DNA from: Paramacrobiotus richtersi
Taxonomy: Eukaryota > Tardigrada > Eutardigrada > Parachela > Macrobiotidae
Length of the DNA: 39,798 nt
Assembly: GCA_034698045.1 (NCBI GenBank)
Contig: JAQGAU010000114.1
Location: 1-39,798 of the forward strand
Direction of reading: 5' to 3'
The number at the start of each line of letters is the position of its first letter. The stretch's first letter is position 1. The notes beneath the pieces are model-generated. The model saw only the letters and a list, made by a program, of their open reading frames with translations. It had not been told where the DNA came from and made no database searches. The translations under genes and the position numbers were made by a program. This document shows, in pieces, positions 10,005 to 21,195 of the stretch.

Positions 10005-10572
10005 CAGGGATGGGGCCCTAGAGCCTGGCACGAGCCGTGATTCCACGGCTCGGCTCGCTCGCGCCAAATTTTCGAGCGTCGGTTTCGTGCTCGGCTCGCT
10101 CGCAATTCTGCCTTGGCTCGCTCGCTCGCTCGTTGATTCCGGATGCTTCAGCTCAACTCGCTCGGCTCGTATAACAAAGTGCGACTGGCAGGCTCGTCCG
10201 CCTTGTAGTCATTCGTTTGCATTAAAAAACCACATAGTTTTCGACATGTTATGCAGCGAAAAACTTCTTCCATGCTTTGGATGAATTTAGCAGTAAACTG
10301 AAGCGTAAAATTTGCGATGTTTTCGCCAGAAAAGCCAGTTTTCAGGTGTTTATCTGCAAACGAAACTAACCATTCATTTATTTGCAAGTTAGCTCGTTGA
10401 GAAAGGAACGCGCAGCTCGCTCGGCTCGCTCCGGAGGCTGAGAACCCTAGCTCGGATCGACTCGGCTCGTGGCCAGAAATCGCTAGCTTGCTCACCGGGC
10501 TCGCGAGCCGCGAGCGCTCACGAGTCGAGCCGAGCCTCGCGACTCGTGCCAGCCTCTAGGATGGGCTACCTG
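10005..10572. mobile_element. hAT-like MITE with 30-bp terminal inverted repeats
   Basis: The left end reads CAGG, six varied bases, then CCTAGAGCCTGGCACGAG. The reverse complement of the right end reads CAGG, variable bases, then CCTAGAGGCTGGCACGAG. Both arms are exactly 30 bp with 18 near-identical inner bases, and a CAGG start is common in hAT termini. Subterminal DNA on both sides is packed with GCTCGCTCGGCTCGCTC-type units (10043-10170 and 10405-10545), which could serve as transposase-binding repeats. The unique core (10170-10400) holds a minus-strand frame (FADKHLKTGFSGENIANFTL) that looks coding but is not recognised. The flanks GTGGTCGG and ATGTGTTG do not make a clear 8-bp target duplication, so age or mis-set ends must be allowed for. 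Confidence 0.7.
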
Positions 10573-12079
10573 ATGTGTTGAAAGTGAAGCTGCTAGCCGA
10601 GAACTGAAATTCAGAAAGAATATAGGTGTGCATTTTGAAGCGGGCAGACTCTAGGTTTGAGTTTACAAAGAAGCTTTTGTGAAGCCGCATCGTCGCTTGA
10701 TCGCATAATCAAGTGTAACATGGAAAAATATGTTTTTCAGAATTTGTGATCCTGATAAATCTTTTCATAACCAGCATTATTCCGAGTTCAACCCAGGTTT
10801 TTGACAGATTTCCAGGTAAACATGACTACTTTTCTTGACGCAAAAGGCCAAGCCAAACATAGCCTTTGTCTGGTTCGTTTGGGGGTGATTTGCCATGTTA
10901 CGGTTTCTCGGATTTCGAAAGTGCTATCTCTCGCGAATTCGATACCGTTTCTGCTTTCTGTATTATATGCTGCAACAGTTCAAAGGGCCTTAGCTTCGGC
11001 TTGGCCAGCAAGCGGAATTTCATCCGTTGCGTCTAGAAGATGTCGAATTTCCAGAGGTTTAAATATCGATATTCCCGTGCGCAGTCAAGGGATCAGAGAA
11101 AGCTGGTTAGCAGCTCTTCAATCTCTTTGATCATGCCGCGCCCTACTCAGGTCATATTTCTATGCTCAGCCGAATTTATTCTGACGTCTTTACTTACTTG
11201 ACCTTGATTTACACATGCATGCTTTAGGCTGCGCGTGCGCTGGAAATAGCATTAACCTGCTCAAAATGTGGTACAAGCCTTCCCTGTCACATTGCCCTAT
11301 TGGGCAAAGCGATTTAACTTCGATTTATTGACGAAAAATATCTGGGTGAACCACCCACCCGCTAGGAATTTTTTCGCGTTAAGCGGCGAGCAAAAAAATA
11401 TAGCCATGGAAATGGAGAGATAGCACTTTATGTTTCCAGACGTAGATGACAACTTTGGTATGGACCTGTAGCAGCCAGATCTAAACAATGCGCAAGGTAA
11501 CCTGATATATACGGATCAGACTAAATCCAGGACGGAAGCAAAAAGGCGGCTAACTGAAGGCAGAACTGAATCAAAAATTACTGAACCGTGTTTAACGTTA
11601 CGGTTTTGAGCACAAATCACTGCATCCCAATTCATGCGTGTCTTTCACGCCCGAGGGTAAGAAATTTCAACAGTCAGTGATTCCTCATTAAGTTTCCTAC
11701 TAGATGCCTGTTGGTCAAATACACAGAAGAAAACGTATACATACAACCAGAAGTAGGTCAAAGTATACACAGCTAAAGCCCATGGAAAGCGTGGAATCAA
11801 GATTACGAAGTGCGTAGTGAAAACGTTGTGTGCGTTGCATTTAATAAGGCATCATTTCATAGCACTCACGCCTCTGTGGTACGAGGACATCGGCTTGCGG
11901 TGCGGCGCCTATGTAACTTCGACCTGCAGCGCGCCACCTGATTACGCTGCAGATACCATGGGGCAGCACGTTCCATGAACCACAGGACTGACTGGTGCAT
12001 TGCATTCGGATCCGCCGCACGCATCGCACAGAAAGTCGATGTCCTCATAATATTATTTAGTCTCAGTTTTGCTGCTTAC
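10573..12079. other. No gene recognised
   Basis: A plus-strand open frame of about 109 residues at 10801-11130 shows no motif, and its composition is unremarkable. On the minus strand, further exons of the channel gene would be expected in 11.3-12.07 kb, but none could be assigned with good borders. Confidence 0.4.
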
Positions 12080-13298
12080 CGGAATACATCCTTGCAACTG
12101 TTTCGTTCTCGGTTATGGGAAGCACAATCCAGTATTTGTCTCCAGGCCCTGAAATAAACAACACAAAACCATAACCATTAAAACTTTGCATAATGCTCAG
12201 ATCTGGATAGTCAACAATTCCGTTTGATTCTTTTGTGGTTCGCAGTAAAAGGCTTGATGGTTTAGTGTGACTACTGAACTTGTCAGCTAAACTCGCTTCA
12301 GAAAATCAGCAGCATATTCAGAGTTGCGGGGCACGCAATCCCAGCGACAGCGGTCTACCAGCTGAAATTTTGGCAAGATAATCTCAATTTAGCTTCCCAT
12401 ATCTGGTTAATCTGCAGCCTACTACAGCTGGAGCTGGTTTTTACCGATTGACCGTTGTACCTGATTTCACCACACTTTGAAGCTATCTGCGTCATGGGGC
12501 GGAGAAATTGATTGTACTTGCGTGTGATATGCCAGCGTTACTGCTTTACCATCTTCGAAAATTAATCTTCGGCTACTGAAGGCGTTAAACCGAACGCAAA
12601 TACCGTAGTTGATGTTAATGCTTGGAAACCCTCCTTCTTCAATGTGGTCGGCCGTGCCAGTGTTCGTGAATGAGCAGTAAAACCAAGGTACGTGAAGTCC
12701 GCTGGATTTGCGGAAAAAATTGCCATATATGCCTTCGTATTCCACGTTAGCGTTGTTGATGTTAGGACCATGCTCCAGAATGTGCTTCTTACTAGGACTG
12801 TCAAAAATGGCTGGCGTAACCGATAACGGCATGGACTGGTGATAAACGTAGTCCACGCCGATAATTTGCTCCATAAAAATTGGCAAGTGGAAGTCCGGAT
12901 AATGTCGAACGTTAGCAATTGATTGCCGTTCTTGAGTTCTGCAACAAGAAGTCACATGGCAATGCGGTGCTTTCAATGAATTCTGCGATTGGAAAGATTT
13001 TAAAACAGCTCCGCTCCACTGCCAACTGTTTGCTGCAGAGATACGCAGTGATGGATGGACCCGCTTACGATAAGTTCTTAATGTGATCCGCGAGCTTGTG
13101 AATCTTCTCACAACGAGCTTTTGTTGGAGAGCTTTCCACGAAAATCCACCCAGGATGAGAAGTTACCCTCCGCCGGCAGTATTTTTGTTCATCCTTCTCC
13201 TTGTATCGCCTGTTTCCAAGCGCAGTGCCTTTGGCAGTACTTGCCGCCATACCAGAGTTCACAAAATAATTGTCGTCGCTTGCTCCACTCTCATTCAC
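12080..13298 (-). CDS. DEG/ENaC-like channel gene, partial, three exons
   Basis: Exon A (13298-13069) starts with ATG and ends at TC|GTAAGC. Exon B (12938-about 12471) starts after TTGTTGCAG. The join closes a split codon in frame, and the intron is 130 bp. Exon C (12148-12080) lies between TTTATTTCAG and G|GTAAGC. Exon B carries INYGICVRFNAF, like the G-x-C-y-t-F-N signature in the extracellular domain of amiloride-sensitive sodium channels. Exon C in one frame reads PGDKYWIVLPITENETVARM, like the later pG.ty..l..te segment. These channels are trimeric Na+ channels with two membrane helices. Oddities: no hydrophobic TM1 between exon A and the ectodomain; the B donor is weak (GTGAAA, or GTGTGG); and joining B to C in the channel-like frame needs an extra exon. 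Pseudogene or other family possible. Confidence 0.45.
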
Positions 13299-14496
13299 AA
13301 ATTCAACCTAGTGACGCATTTCTGTTAAACTAGTATCGCACCAACTACCGCACAGTGATTTTTTACCGACTTGGGCACAGTATGCACTAGTTAAAACCAG
13401 CAAACTAGCCATGCATTTATTCCTATGGCAGGAATGTTAGTACCGCAAAAATCAGTATTAAACACTGGCAGCTTCAGAACAAAAAAACAGAGAACACCTT
13501 TCGAGTGACGTTCAGACTTCAGATTGTTACAGTCAGACAATAGTTGCTTCAGTGCATTGAACCTTAGCCACTGTGCAAGTGCTTTTGCTGCAGTTACAGA
13601 TGAGTGACAGTTTGTCTGCTACTATAATCTGCGCAGTTTCGAGCCCCTTCTAATGTATAACACGAGCGCTTATAGTGACCGCACGATCGGACATGTTGCG
13701 TAGCCAAGAAACAAGGGTGGCCAATGGTTGCATATGATACAAACTAAGCAAAGTAAGTGTCCGTCGCCTCGGTCTGAGAGTAATGGAAAGCTGGTTAATT
13801 AAATATCGTTTCGTATGAATCGGTATGACGATGTCCCAGTTGTAGCTGTTCTGCTGGACTGCATAGTACCGCCGCAATGCTTTCAGTTTAAACGTTCATT
13901 ACGTGCTCTATATTGTGTCAGCCAGCGCGGAATGTCTGACTCCTCCTTTGACTGGGACCGCCGGGCGCCGAACTGAGGCACCCCAATATCTGCCTCTGAC
14001 CCCTGAAATCTGGTTCCCGATTAACAAATACCCAGGCATCAGTTGTAAGCAGTTAATACTGTGCTCATGGATTAGAGGGAGTGTAGCAGCGGAGTGAACA
14101 GTTCGTGCTAGCGGATAACAGATTTCTCGTCAAGTTCAAAGGCTACCGCTTTAAAGTTCAAACGATCTGAGCTACTCATGTGCGTTTGTGATCAGTGTGG
14201 CATACCCAAGTTTCGCTCATGGATCGGTCTGGACAGCAAGTAACCGGAGCCGCTCCGGTCTTGCGTTTTTTGTCGTGGGAGATTTCTCCAGCATCGTTCA
14301 GCCCAGACGCTCATACGATAGCTGGTTTTAACGAGACTTTTTCCTCTGGATGACAGGTTAAAGTTGTTCAGCGCACCTCTCAAGAATCATATCACAAATT
14401 CGCCCGAAACAGCCGTCGTCCGTATCCCATTTTATGCAGACTAAAATTACCCGGCGTGACAGCGAGATCATACTGAACATACGGTTAGCCGTCTAA
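13299..14496. other. No gene recognised
   Basis: If exon A of the channel gene holds the true start, its promoter should lie in 13.3-13.6 kb. I see no TATA box in a convincing position. The rest is unassigned. Confidence 0.4.
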
Positions 14497-14703
14497 CAAA
14501 AGAAAACGGTATCTGAAAGGTATTTTTCCGCAGCAGAACCATGCAGTAGCTCGTATTGAGTTGTATGAAGCAGATGTGCTGCCGATGCTAGAGTACGGAA
14601 GTTCAGTCGCTTTCGTGCATAAGGTCGCGCTCGTCGAATAACTGGACAAATGTAGTCGCGTTTCCTGGAAAGCGTTTGCGTTGCGCATTTCTCTTGACAA
14701 ATC
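14497..14703 (+). pseudogene. RT thumb-region remnant of a non-LTR element
   Basis: One plus-strand frame reads RIELYEADVLPMLEYGSSVA, then an in-frame stop, then LDKCSRVSWKAFALRI. The pattern (K/R)...LY...V.P.LEYgs.v, followed about 15 residues later by a basic L..C.R.. segment, is usual just after the palm domain of non-LTR reverse transcriptases. The catalytic motifs are not found upstream in 14.1-14.5 kb. The stop codon and lack of flanking frame mean it is broken. A chance match cannot be excluded. Confidence 0.4.
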
Positions 14704-16360
14704 TTAAGGTGCTAACTAGCGCAGGTTGCTCTTAATTGCTACAGCGGCGCATTAAAAAAACGGTGCGCTTTGCGTTCAAATTGATATCAAGTCCTTTACC
14801 TTATACGTTACCGTTGAATCTGGCTGAAAGTTCCACCCGACTTTACGTTGCCGTCAGAAGTCACCTCTTTCCTGTGTAGCCAAGCGGGATGAATTTGTCA
14901 TACGAACGACTTGTCACAAGCTCCGGCTCTGTTGCCTCTCTTATGTTCGAACTTTGAAACAAAGTGACTTTCCCGTAAGAACCCTATGGAAGCTACACTG
15001 CGTTCAAGGCTTTCATGGATCCGGTGGAGTGGAAAGATCTGCGCTCGACAGAAAGGTATCTTCACCTTGACCATTTTTTTCTGCTTTGTTAATGTACGTT
15101 TCGTTTGTGGCCTTCTGAGCACCTCTAGTATACAGCCAGTCTGTACTTTGTTCTTTCTATTTTGAGTGTCTGAATTCGCTGTACCTTACCTCGCGCAGAG
15201 ACTTCCCTGATTGTAGCTGGACGTCAAGCACCAATAACCTAAACTAAGCATTTTGAAGAAGTGATTCGTATACTTCAAGTTTTATGATATAGGAATGGCT
15301 GACGTTTTCATGGAGGAATCGTACAGATAAATCTGTGCACAGGAGTTTACAAATGGATGGATGAAAAGAACGTTTTTGGCGGTTTTTTTCGAAAAGTATG
15401 GTTCGATAATTTGGTTTACTTGCCACGTAAAATGTATTACTGCCTTTGGGCGATTGATGCGAAAAGGCTGTTTTTTGTTCGTTGTGTAACTGCTTGCGAA
15501 TGTGTTTTGAAGAACAAGCTAACACATCTCGGCACGCTGACGCACGGCCGGAAATATCTGGCGTCATCGTTGTCGGCCGGGCTCTTCAAGAGGTCTGGAA
15601 TTGTTTAGAGCAAGCTGTTTGCGAAAGGTCTTTTTCGAATTTTCAGGGTGGTCAAACGTTTTGAGGCAGCTTGATAGAGAAAAGGTTTTCTTTCTATCAA
15701 TATCAGTTAGGGATAGAGGTTTGGGATAGTCAGAGAATCTCACAGTTTCGATCTGTTGTGTTGCAGTATTTGTGAAATGCGCAGTGAGTCAATCAGACTT
15801 CATTAATCCTCGCGAGAGGTTTGTCTGTTTGAAATGGAATAAACAATAAACAATAAACAATCACAATCACAATCGTTGAATTTCGCTAAATCAGGAGTCC
15901 TCAGTGCGCAGAAACCGAAAAATTAAAAGTATTTGAATTCCGCTCTCAAGTTCCCGTTTGGTCCATTTTTAACAAAACTTGTTTTCGCTGCTTCTTTGCA
16001 CTTCTGAACTAATTTTGTGCTTTGAAACTATACCACGCTAGTTCGTCAACAAAACCGAGTTTGAGCAGTGACATTCGCTTGCCTGAAGCGTGAGCTTTAG
16101 AACCCCCCACAGATACGCAGAATCTAAACGCCACCAGCAAGGTGTACCGCGGCAGATAAAAATTTGGCAACGTACGAGTTCAATAATCATTTTCATGTTG
16201 AGCTGTATGGAGCGAAATGGAATGTCTGTGCTCTCAGAGCTTAGACATTATTGTGATTGGGTAAGCAGACAGTAGGCAGCATTCTGATAGACGATCAAAC
16301 TTCAAAGTTGCAGCGGAGAAAGCCGCGTTCCATATCACAAATGAGATTAACTATATGGAA
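14704..16360. other. No gene recognised
   Basis: Short frames only. Around 15840-15870 there is a small AATAAACAATAAACAATCAC simple repeat. Nothing else is supported. Confidence 0.45.
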
Positions 16361-16367
16361 CCGGTCT

Positions 16368-16833
16368 GGGTCATGGTGACCCAAACGAAGTCAAAAACAA
16401 TTTCTGCTAAATAAACAGAAGCCGTTTTTCCAAAAACTGATACCTCCTCATCTTCTAGCTGATGATTACACAGTTTCTGGCTGTACCAGATTAAAAAACT
16501 GACGAACCGGATGTTCTGTGGACGCATGGGTCAATTGACCCATACTTTTGGTACGTCCGGAAAATAATTAATTACTGCATGAAACTCATGCAGTACATGA
16601 TCAGCAAAAATTTAAATGGTAGTACTAAGCTTGTACTACAAAACTAAGCACACTGTCGTGAAAAAAACGGTCACCACATCCGTGAACTAAATTCGAAAGG
16701 GAGGAAACAAAACATTTAGACCGTTAACCCAAACAAGCCGGTTTGCAACTGCTGGAGACAGATTGACCAGTAGCCAGGGACCGAACTCATTTCTTAGAGA
16801 TAGAGCAGCAGACAGGGCTGGGTCATTCGACCC
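16368..16833. promoter_or_regulatory. Cluster of three GGGTCA inverted repeats
   Basis: GGGTCATGGTGACCC (16368-16382), GGGTCAATTGACCC (16528-16541, within an 18-bp perfect palindrome) and GGGTCATTCGACCC (16820-16833). The first contains the spacing GGTCA-N3-TGACC, known as the inverted-repeat binding site of steroid-type nuclear receptors; the second has a 2-base spacer; the third lacks one half-site base. Three such palindromes in 466 bp are seen directly. Any regulatory role is inference, and they may simply belong to a repeat. Confidence 0.3.
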
Positions 16834-16867
16834 ATGTCCGGTTGTATCGAGTGCGAAATATGTCTAA

Positions 16868-16899
16868 GTCTATAGAGTTAACCGTCTATAGAGTTAACC
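16868..16899. repeat. 16-bp perfect tandem duplication
   Basis: GTCTATAGAGTTAACC is present twice without a spacer (16868-16883, 16884-16899). Confidence 0.95.
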
Positions 16900-16945
16900 G
16901 CAACCGTAGTTTGGATTGGTCGAAGCGAAACGAGTATAACGAAAC

Positions 16946-18058
16946 GGTGGTGACCACGGACGTGGCTGTAGTCAACGGTGGTCGCGGTTTTTTGTGACAT
17001 CTGCGGTCGACCGTGCTTGTGTTTTATGAGGACCTCTGTTGTTACTGGTGGTCGTCCGTGATTGTGGTTGACTACTTGCAGTTCAGCGTTGTTTCGAAAT
17101 CTGCATTAAGAATTCTTGGATAGTGTACCGAGTGCCTACATAACTTCACGACCGAAGTTCCTTCATAACGGAGCCGTGAAGCTTTAAGTCAAAAATAAAG
17201 AAAGTGGCTTTGCGACAGTGAGCATCGCGAAATTGATCAGCAACCACAACCCATTTCGAACGAAGTGCGCCGTTGAATGAAGGCATTAGGAATACAGATT
17301 ACTGCATACCGAAGCAGTCAGACAAAACTCGAGTACAAACGATCACATTCCGCACGCCGTTACGTATTGATGTTACTAAAGCGAATGTGCTGCTATGTTA
17401 ATCGTAAGGTCAGTTAAAATGAGAGCCCGAAATTATCGTACATTTAAATGTAATGCAAAGTCAGTGCCATTGGCATAATTTAATGTTTAAGAAACTGTTT
17501 CCTGCGCACGCGCAGGGTTAGTTTGTTACTTAACACGAAAACATGCACACTTTGCCCGATTGTGCTGAACGTCTGTTTAAACCGCAGTGATTGCACGAAC
17601 GGTGGATTATTTAAGGCCATACGCGTTTTATGCAAAATCGGATCGTACGTTGGCGAAGGGGTTCCTCCGTAAAATAATTTCCCGCAGTAGACCTTTTTAA
17701 GTGATGGAATTTAGGTAAACATTTGTCTGAAGACTGGAGCTACAGTAGAACCTGTGACGTCGAACGTCTCTACTTGTGTAAATTGAGAGGACTGTCGAGA
17801 CGGAGCGCACATAAAACTGTTACATTATCAATAAAGACGAATTTATTGGAAAACGAATGTCGAAAACCCGACGCAGCGACTCTGGGCTGCGAGTATGTAA
17901 TGACAATCGACCACAGCTACGGTCGACCACCGGTAACCCCAATGGACACTAGCAACCGCAAGCACGGTCGACCACAAAGGTCACCGAAAACCATGTCCAC
18001 AGTCGACCACAACCAGGTCCGTTCCACAGTCGACCACAACCAGGTCCGTAGTCGCCAC
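16946..18058. mobile_element. Inverted-repeat element with GTCGACC-rich arms
   Basis: The left arm (about 16946-17080) begins GGTGGTGACCACGGACGTGG. The reverse complement of the right arm (about 17900-18058) begins GGTGGCGACTACGGACCTGG and follows the same order of parts, including the shared CGGTCGACCGTGCTTG. The arms are diverged but collinear. The right arm contains an exact-length 27-bp duplication (17997-18023, 18024-18050), which in one frame encodes STVDHNQVR twice. Between the arms there is no transposase motif. A long frame at 17723-18367 crosses the right arm and looks like a by-product of it. A foldback or MITE-like element is the simplest reading. Confidence 0.55.
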
Positions 18059-18906
18059 CTTTTCGATACACCCAAGCGAAACAATCACTTTGGCAACAAG
18101 TATCGAACAGTGCATTTGCTAAAAATATATGTTTGGAAAATATGGATTTGCTTTTTGCAGCCAGTTCAATCCATTTTCCTCGGACTAGATCCAGATTATC
18201 AGCAACTTCTGTGTATTATTCGAAAATATACTGTGCCAGAGCACACTTCTGATGGTGATTACGTATACGTACAGTATGAATCAATATATGATAAACTACG
18301 AAGGCAGCTTTCAGCTGTCAAAGAGATTAAAAACTTGTCAAACAGGGAAGTTCGAGGCTCGTGGTAGAGCGGAGATGGCGTTGCTTCTGTTGCTGTTATG
18401 TTTTTTCTCCTGTTAGCAAGCCGTCAATTCAGACTGATCACATTTTCCTAACACACCGTCAGCGATCAAGTATGACCGCATACAACCAGAACGAATCATA
18501 TTTCAAAGACGTCAACGTTAGATATTTTCGCACAGGTAGGGACCATTTTGCTGCGGCGACCGCTCGTCGTCAGGTCACGGCCTATCCTCGATGGTTCCAG
18601 CTATAGTGAACATGTGTACAACTGCAGTATCTCAACTTATTAATGCCACAAGGTTTGCATCGATGGGACACGTTTCAGGGGACCTTGGTCAGGTTTTAGA
18701 CACGGTCCTGCCAAGATTGTTTGGCACAGCAAAGGGCCTAGACCATATGCCAAGACCATGGGACCTAGTGTTTGATTCTGCCCAGCTTGACGTCTTTCTA
18801 CGCATAAAACTCCGTTCGGTCCAGCTGAATTTATCAAGAAGTCTCACTTTTGGTTTCCGGCTAAGTGTAGTTAACATTTACTGGTCAAGATTTGGTAATC
18901 CTGTGC

Positions 18907-19020
18907 GGTGACGGTCAGACTTTTAGTGCTCAGCGTCAGGCATTTATCGCCCGCGGCTCGAGTTCGACTATTAGCAGTCCGCGTTGGAGTCCGAGTCAGA
19001 CATTCAGCGCCTGCCTGTTG
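18907..19020 (+). repeat. Repeat R2, third copy
   Basis: GGTGACGGTCAGACTTTTAG, GGAGTCCGAGTCAGACATTC and AGCGC blocks match the 7750-7855 copy in order and orientation, with more divergence. No opposing partner was found nearby. Confidence 0.5.
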
Positions 19021-19279
19021 TATACCTTGCTGCGACTGATTAAGTTTACGAAATGCAAAGTCGTTGGACTAACAGTAAATTCTACAGGAGATATTTCACC
19101 AATTAAGGCGAAGGTAAAGTGGACCTGTAGATCAGAAAGCCAAAATATTAAATATAATGGCAGGCCAAGCTTTGAAACGAACCATTCAAGTTTGTCTGCC
19201 AAATGAAAAAGTACTTTATATTCAAATCACGCACATTTCGTTTAGTGCGCCTGCCATTCCGTGGCCAAGTGAACGTGCC

Positions 19280-19345
19280 GACTGGCAGACGTATTGTGCA
19301 GAGAACGTACAGTGTACACAGTGCTTACACATTACGCTGCCAGTC
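19280..19345. repeat. Imperfect hairpin
   Basis: GACTGGCAGACGTATTGTG pairs with CACATTACGCTGCCAGTC across a 30-base loop, with two or three mismatches. No function assigned. Confidence 0.6.
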
Positions 19346-20760
19346 CCAGTAGGGCATTTTTCGCGTAGGGCAAAATTTCTGACTCAGTTTGATCGTAAAG
19401 TACGAGCAGAAAAACCGGTATGCAGCACTAGTAGCCGACTTAATGACCGACAATGAACACGAAATTCAATTGAAGTGAATGTAGCGGACGTTAGCTCCGC
19501 GTCGATCGGTTGTGCCATTTTCGCACTCCTAGATCGAATCCGAACTTTAAGAATACGTTTTCTTTATGAATGCGTTACGAAAGGTTTACATTACTGTACA
19601 GTTTCGGAAATCCAGGATTTATGAGTTTTCTTACCAAACAGGCGCCACTGATCTGCATCGATCTCTGGAATTCCGGAGAGTTCAGTAGGAGGTAGCCAAA
19701 ATCGCCGTAGTATGTTTTCTCAAACTCTTCTAGTCGAATTTTGATCGTCAACCCCGAAGCGAATACGGTTCTGGAAGTGCGTTCCATTTCAGTTCCGCGG
19801 ACTCAAATTCTAGAAAAATACCAAATTCTAGATCCTACGCAGATGAATGGACCTACAAACTAGAGAGCAGTTAAATTCACAGAAGTGGAGTCGCTGAGGT
19901 GTTAAATCAAAATTGGAAGCCTGTTGAACTTCAACAAATTTTTAAAAAACTGCATAGCCCCACTGCTTAAAAACTGCTTAACCTGGAATTTTAAAGCTTT
20001 AGTGCTCGTTCAGATGCGTGAAGCGGCTGTTCTGATTATGCAGCTGACATCCGAACGAAACCCTTTACGCAACATAATCCTGTCAAGCAATGACACATTC
20101 CACAGAGAAGTCAAACAGGGCGCAAGTTTTCTTATGGGATTAATAATTTCTGCTCATTTATGTGGCGGACACTAATAGTGGTACAGGTAATGTTTCCAGT
20201 ACTGGCGGTTGTAGTGGCACCTTTATGGGCACTGGTGATGATGCCGTAACTAATACCGATACTGACAGGGTGACGCAGCTGATAGTTGAGGCACACGTAC
20301 CAACCAAAAGCGACTACAACGATAATTTTGAGCTTTCTAACAGTGTCGCATTTTCTGGAGTTTGCGGGAAGCATGTGACGTTGCTCATTGTGTCTGTGCC
20401 AAGGTTTTAGAAAATTTTGAACACATTCACAACGTTTCAGAACGTAACCGATCTGACTGAAACTTGTTACTGCCATTTTGCCCGATTTTGCACTCCAAAA
20501 ACTGGCGCTTGCGTGTTCGATTCTCGTTGTGGTTCCGTCGTTGCTATCTTGCCACGTTACGCTCAAGTTCCGTTAATTGATAGGTGCGCATCTTACCTTT
20601 GTTTGCTACGAAAGAAATCGATAACCCAACAATAGCTCTCATTCTAATTCGTTAATTACCAATTAATTAGACATAATGCGGCCACCCTCGTTCCGATATC
20701 GCATGGTGCGGCGACCATTCTTCAGATTTATTTCTGCCAACTGCCATGTGCCCCCAAGCT
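19346..20760. other. No gene recognised
   Basis: Frames overlap on both strands at 20.13-20.57 kb; the plus-strand one is rich in Gly, Thr, Ser and Asp, owing to a degenerate ACTGGTA/GGTACTG-like simple sequence. No domain is visible. Confidence 0.4.
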
Positions 20761-20779
20761 TTTTCCGACGCAACAAACG

Positions 20780-20804
20780 GTGCCGTCTGGCGATCAGACG
20801 GCAC
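20780..20804. repeat. Perfect 10-bp-stem hairpin
   Basis: GTGCCGTCTG, loop GCGAT, CAGACGGCAC. A competing fold exists, using GTCTGGCG (20785-20792) with CGCCAGAC (20807-20814). Confidence 0.85.
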
Positions 20805-20835
20805 TGCGCCAGACTATGAAAATAAACCGATTAAT

Positions 20836-20916
20836 GCATTCAGCCCGGTCGTTAGCGCAAATGCGTTCAGCCCCGTCGTTAGCGCAAATGTGTTAATCCT
20901 ATTCGTTAGCGCTGTG
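20836..20916 (+). repeat. 27-bp tandem repeat, three copies
   Basis: GCATTCAGCCCGGTCGTTAG starts at 20836. A close copy starts at 20863 and a diverged copy (TCGTTAGCGC kept in altered form) at about 20890. Confidence 0.8.
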
Positions 20917-20966
20917 CGTTAAAGCGCCATTCATGCGGACAGTTTTGAACTGACTGGTTTCACTCA

Positions 20967-21195
20967 GACACTTCTGCTGGCGCCCGCTTAGTAATTGCGG
21001 TATTGGCTAGGGCGAGCCCAGACAATCAGTTTCCCCCGATCACTTTCGGCGGCGCCCAGTTGTATTTGCGTCTTGTTTACTCACCGGCCTGGCTTCCCAA
21101 GCGATCAGTTTTACGCGGACACTTTTACCGGCGCCCAGCTAGCGACTGTGGTTTCGTCCAGAAACTGGCCGGCAGCCCCCGATGATCGGTTTACC
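20967..21195 (+). repeat. ~75-80-bp tandem repeat R4, three copies
   Basis: Three units start near 20967, 21038 and 21117. Each has (A/G)NCACTTTTACCGGCGCCC-like DNA, then a TTGCGGT/TGTGGTTTCG-like part, then GGCCTGG/GCCGG, then a GATCAGTTTTAC-like end. Single units of the same design recur at 22755-22800, 36979-37080 and, more weakly, around 36510-36560, so it is a dispersed family that is tandem only here. Confidence 0.65.

Noticed and set aside
9678-10284. Long frames on both strands
   Set aside because: They run through the left end of the MITE at 10005, and the distal residues are encoded by GCTCG repeats.
10801-11130. 109-residue plus-strand frame
   Set aside because: No recognisable family, repeat or splice border; within the length expected by chance over 40 kb.
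17723-18367. 214-residue plus-strand frame
   Set aside because: Its middle is the GTCGACC-rich repeat arm with a 27-bp duplication. No domain, no convincing start context.
20132-20566. Overlapping frames on both strands (82 and 144 residues)
   Set aside because: Biased composition from a simple GGTACTGG-like sequence; no domain.
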